This document shows, one piece after another, positions 61,998-64,000 of a stretch of DNA of 64,000 nt. A model generated the notes under the pieces. That model was given only the letters and a program-made list of their open reading frames with translations. It had not been told where the DNA came from and made no database searches. Made by a program: the position numbers and the translations under genes. This DNA is from AC-32 sp963746155. Lineage in GTDB: Bacteria; Actinomycetota; Thermoleophilia; Gaiellales; Gaiellaceae. Within the stretch, counting starts at the first letter, position 1. Every line of letters begins with the position of its first letter. The stretch covers positions 372,001 to 436,000 of the forward strand of contig CAVVAB010000009.1 of the NCBI GenBank assembly GCA_963746155.1, given 5' to 3'.

Positions 61998-63020
61998 CTA
62001 GCTCAGCAGCCAGGCTTCGAGTCGCGCCGCTTCGTCGTCGAGCTCGTGGCGGACCGTTCGCGGCAGCGGTGCGAACGGCTCCGTCACGACGCGCTTGCGC
62101 TCGACCCGCCAGACGCCGGCTACCAGCCCGTCGACGATGAACGTCGGCTGCACGTCCGCGTTTTTCCGCACCACGACTTTTCGGTACTCCTCGGGAAGCA
62201 CGCGCTCGCGATCGATCAGGACGTTGTCGAACTTGGGCAGGAAGCGCACCGGTGCGGGCGTGTCGGCAGCAGGCAGCGGCGCTCGGGGAAGGTCGAGCAG
62301 CTCGCGGCCGCGGTCGTCGCGCAGGCGGCGGAGTCCGTCGAGGTCGTCCGCGAAGTCGCCGACCTTCATGCCGGACCAGCCCGAGATCTCGGCGCGGGTC
62401 GCAGGCCCGAACGCGGCGAGGTAACGGCGGATGAACTCCGCTCGAACGGTGTCCCCATCCGGGTGCTCGCAGTCGACGGTCGCGAACGTCACTCCCTGAG
62501 GCGGGACCCCCCAGAGACTCGCCTCGGGCGCGTGACCGATCCGCGCCTCGAGCCGCATCGCGTACCAGATCCCGTTCGACCCGTCCGTGACGATGCCGTG
62601 CTCGCGCTCGAGCCACTCGAATACATCGGCTCGAGTTCGCGGCTGGGAAGCGTACTCCCGGAGCGAGGGAGCCACCAGCGTCGCGACGTCTTCGATTTCG
62701 CGCGTCACCCAACCCGGCGACGTGATGTCGAGCGCCGAGCTGAACATGCCGTAGTCCGGCGTCGAGACGACGTGGACGGTGCCGCGCATCAGCACGCCAC
62801 GCGAGACCGCTCTGCGCATCAGCGCTCGCTCGAGAGTCGAGCGCTTGAAGCCGTCGAGTCGCGTCCAGAGCCCGACGTAGGGCGTTGACCCGAGCTGCGC
62901 CTGCAGGCCCGCGACCCGCTCGACCGCCTGCACGACCGGATGCCGTGCACGTTTCAGCAGCAGCTGCCGCGCGAGCGTCGCGCGATTCAGCTCCCGCTGG
63001 CTGAGGATCCGCTCGGCCAC
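61998..63020 (-). CDS. Winged-helix DNA-binding protein, AlkZ/YcaQ-like DNA glycosylase family
   Basis: 340 residues, intact. Tandem winged-helix fold of the HTH_42 family: ERVAGLQAQLGSTPYVGLWTRLDGF, RGTVHVVSTPDYGMF, RYLAAFGPATRAEISGWSG, LPKFDNVLIDRERVL. Q-A-Q in GLQAQLG matches the catalytic Q-x-Q of AlkZ glycosylases that excise alkylated or cross-linked bases. It lies 10 bp upstream of nfo on the same strand; a glycosylase followed by an AP endonuclease makes a base-excision repair pair. Activity itself is inferred. Confidence 0.78.
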   Translation of the reverse strand: MAERILSQRELNRATLARQLLLKRARHPVVQAVERVAGLQAQLGSTPYVGLWTRLDGFKRSTLERALMRRAVSRGVLMRGTVHVVSTPDYGMFSSALDITSPGWVTREIEDVATLVAPSLREYASQPRTRADVFEWLEREHGIVTDGSNGIWYAMRLEARIGHAPEASLWGVPPQGVTFATVDCEHPDGDTVRAEFIRRYLAAFGPATRAEISGWSGMKVGDFADDLDGLRRLRDDRGRELLDLPRAPLPAADTPAPVRFLPKFDNVLIDRERVLPEEYRKVVVRKNADVQPTFIVDGLVAGVWRVERKRVVTEPFAPLPRTVRHELDDEAARLEAWLLS

Positions 63021-63037
63021 GCCAGTACGCTAACGGC

Positions 63038-64000
63038 GTGAGCGTTCGTGTCCGATTCGCGCCCAGTCCAACCGGATACCTCCACGTCGGCGGCGCCCAC
63101 ACGGCGCTGTTCAACTGGCTCTTCGCGCGGCACGAGGGCGGTGAGTTCCGGCTGCGGATCGAGAACACCGACACGAGCCGCGAGGTGGCCGCCTCGGTCG
63201 AGCAGATCCGGGAGACGATCTCGTGGCTCGGGCTCGACCTCGACGGCGAGGTCACGTTCCAGATGGATCGGATGGAGCAGGCGCAGGAGGTAGCGCGCCG
63301 CCTGGTCGACGAGGGCAAGGCCTACAAGGACGAGGGCGCGATCCGCTTCCGGATGCCCGACGAGGGGATCACGGCTTGGGAGGACGTCGTGCTCGGCCGG
63401 ATCGAGTACCCGAGCGAGAAGCTCGAGGACCTCGTGCTCGTCCGCTCGGACGGGCGGCCGACCTACAACTTCGTCTCGCCGCTCGAGGACATGCTCGACG
63501 GAATCACGCACGTGATCCGCGGCCAGGACCACGTCTCGAACACGCCCAAGCAGCTGCAGATCCTCGGCGCGCTGGAGGCCGACGTGCCCGTCTACGCACA
63601 CGTACCGCTCATGAACGGCCCTGACGGGCGCAAGCTCTCGAAGCGCCACGGGGCGATCACCGTCGAGGACTTCCGCGCGCAGGGCTGCATCCCCGAGGCG
63701 TTCGTCAACTTCATGGCGCTGCTCGGCTGGAGCTACGACGACCGGACGGAGATCATGAGCCGGGACGAGCTCGTCGAGCGGTTCACGCTCGAGCGGGTCG
63801 GCAAGAGCGCGGCCGTCTTTGACTACGACAAGCTCACGTACATGAACGGCGTCTACCTGCGGGCGCTCCCGCCCGAGGAGTACGCCGACCGGCTCGTCGC
63901 GTACCTGCGCGAGCAGGGATATGACTGGGACGAGGAGCTGATCCGCCGCTCGGCGCCGCTCGTCCAGGAGAAGATCGCGACGCTCGGCGAGTTCCCGCAG
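63038..64000 (+). CDS. gltX: Glutamyl-tRNA synthetase (partial, runs off window end)
   Basis: 321 residues visible from GTG 63038. Class I signatures: RFAPSPTGYLHVGGAHTALFNW (HIGH-type) and KLSKRHGAITVED (KMSKS-type); GQDHVSNTPKQLQIL and FMALLGWSYDDRTE also fit. Charges tRNA-Glu (possibly also tRNA-Gln). Truncated by the window, not by mutation. Divergent from the AlkZ-like gene with a 17-bp gap. Confidence 0.95.
   Translation, partial: MSVRVRFAPSPTGYLHVGGAHTALFNWLFARHEGGEFRLRIENTDTSREVAASVEQIRETISWLGLDLDGEVTFQMDRMEQAQEVARRLVDEGKAYKDEGAIRFRMPDEGITAWEDVVLGRIEYPSEKLEDLVLVRSDGRPTYNFVSPLEDMLDGITHVIRGQDHVSNTPKQLQILGALEADVPVYAHVPLMNGPDGRKLSKRHGAITVEDFRAQGCIPEAFVNFMALLGWSYDDRTEIMSRDELVERFTLERVGKSAAVFDYDKLTYMNGVYLRALPPEEYADRLVAYLREQGYDWDEELIRRSAPLVQEKIATLGEFPQ

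Noticed and set aside
1..64000. Mobile elements, prophage or a horizontally acquired island
   Set aside because: No transposase, integrase, phage or plasmid gene is recognisable, and base composition and gene style are uniform across the window.

Overview
The window is about 64 kb of very GC-rich chromosomal DNA, almost wall-to-wall coding. Gene content points to an actinobacterium, most likely class Thermoleophilia (Gaiellales or Solirubrobacterales): a single-chain PafB/PafC-type WYL regulator, a decaprenyl-phosphate ribosyltransferase homologue, an alpha/beta-hydrolase/adenylate-cyclase fusion, split glycine decarboxylase subunits, the queuosine end pathway and a dcw cluster that runs from mraZ to ftsZ without ftsA. 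The taxonomic placement is inference from content; there is no rRNA gene here.

Layout. 1-3.6 kb (minus): potassium-uptake locus kdpDE, a hypothetical membrane protein, a 27-residue peptide, kdpF and the start of kdpA. 3.6-11.8 kb: oxidoreductase, queG, a histidine kinase, PafBC-like regulator, zinc-ribbon proteins. 12-17 kb: aldehyde dehydrogenase, hydrolase-cyclase, thiolase and 3-hydroxyacyl-CoA dehydrogenase (fatty acid/acyl-CoA metabolism). 17-23.6 kb: two secreted proteins, a two-component pair, DPPR-synthase-like UbiA protein and a flippase-like protein. 23.6-32 kb: queA-tgt-yajC-secDF, a coiled-coil protein, an acyltransferase and an ABC1 kinase. 32-37.2 kb: a degenerate response regulator, small and secreted proteins, two peptidoglycan-active enzymes (L,D-transpeptidase and M15 peptidase), and an ECF sigma-ogt operon. 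37.3-52 kb: the dcw cluster mraZ-rsmH-ftsL-ftsI-murE-murF-mraY-murD-ftsW-murG-murC-murB-ftsQ-ftsZ. 52-57.4 kb: gcvT-gcvH-gcvPA-gcvPB-ltaE for glycine and threonine breakdown. 57.4-64 kb: a serine hydrolase, Ca2+/H+ antiporter, HAD hydrolase, Cys-rich protein, two DNA-repair proteins (nfo and an AlkZ-like protein) and the first two thirds of gltX.

A dominant technical property is the large number of single-base frame breaks (roughly 40 or more) spread over housekeeping genes such as secDF, murC, murD, queA, tgt and queG, next to completely intact genes. The broken proteins read on across the break with full family similarity, so I treat them as uncorrected sequence errors rather than pseudogenes, and give each gene its full reconstructed extent. 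Most genes in operons overlap by 1-4 bases (GTGA, ATGA, TGATG), implying translational coupling.

Non-coding features that stand out are a 10-bp-periodic array of MraZ boxes ahead of mraZ, a consensus promoter ahead of ftsZ, and at least two families of dispersed intergenic repeats with hairpin potential. I saw no tRNA, rRNA, CRISPR array, insertion sequence or prophage.
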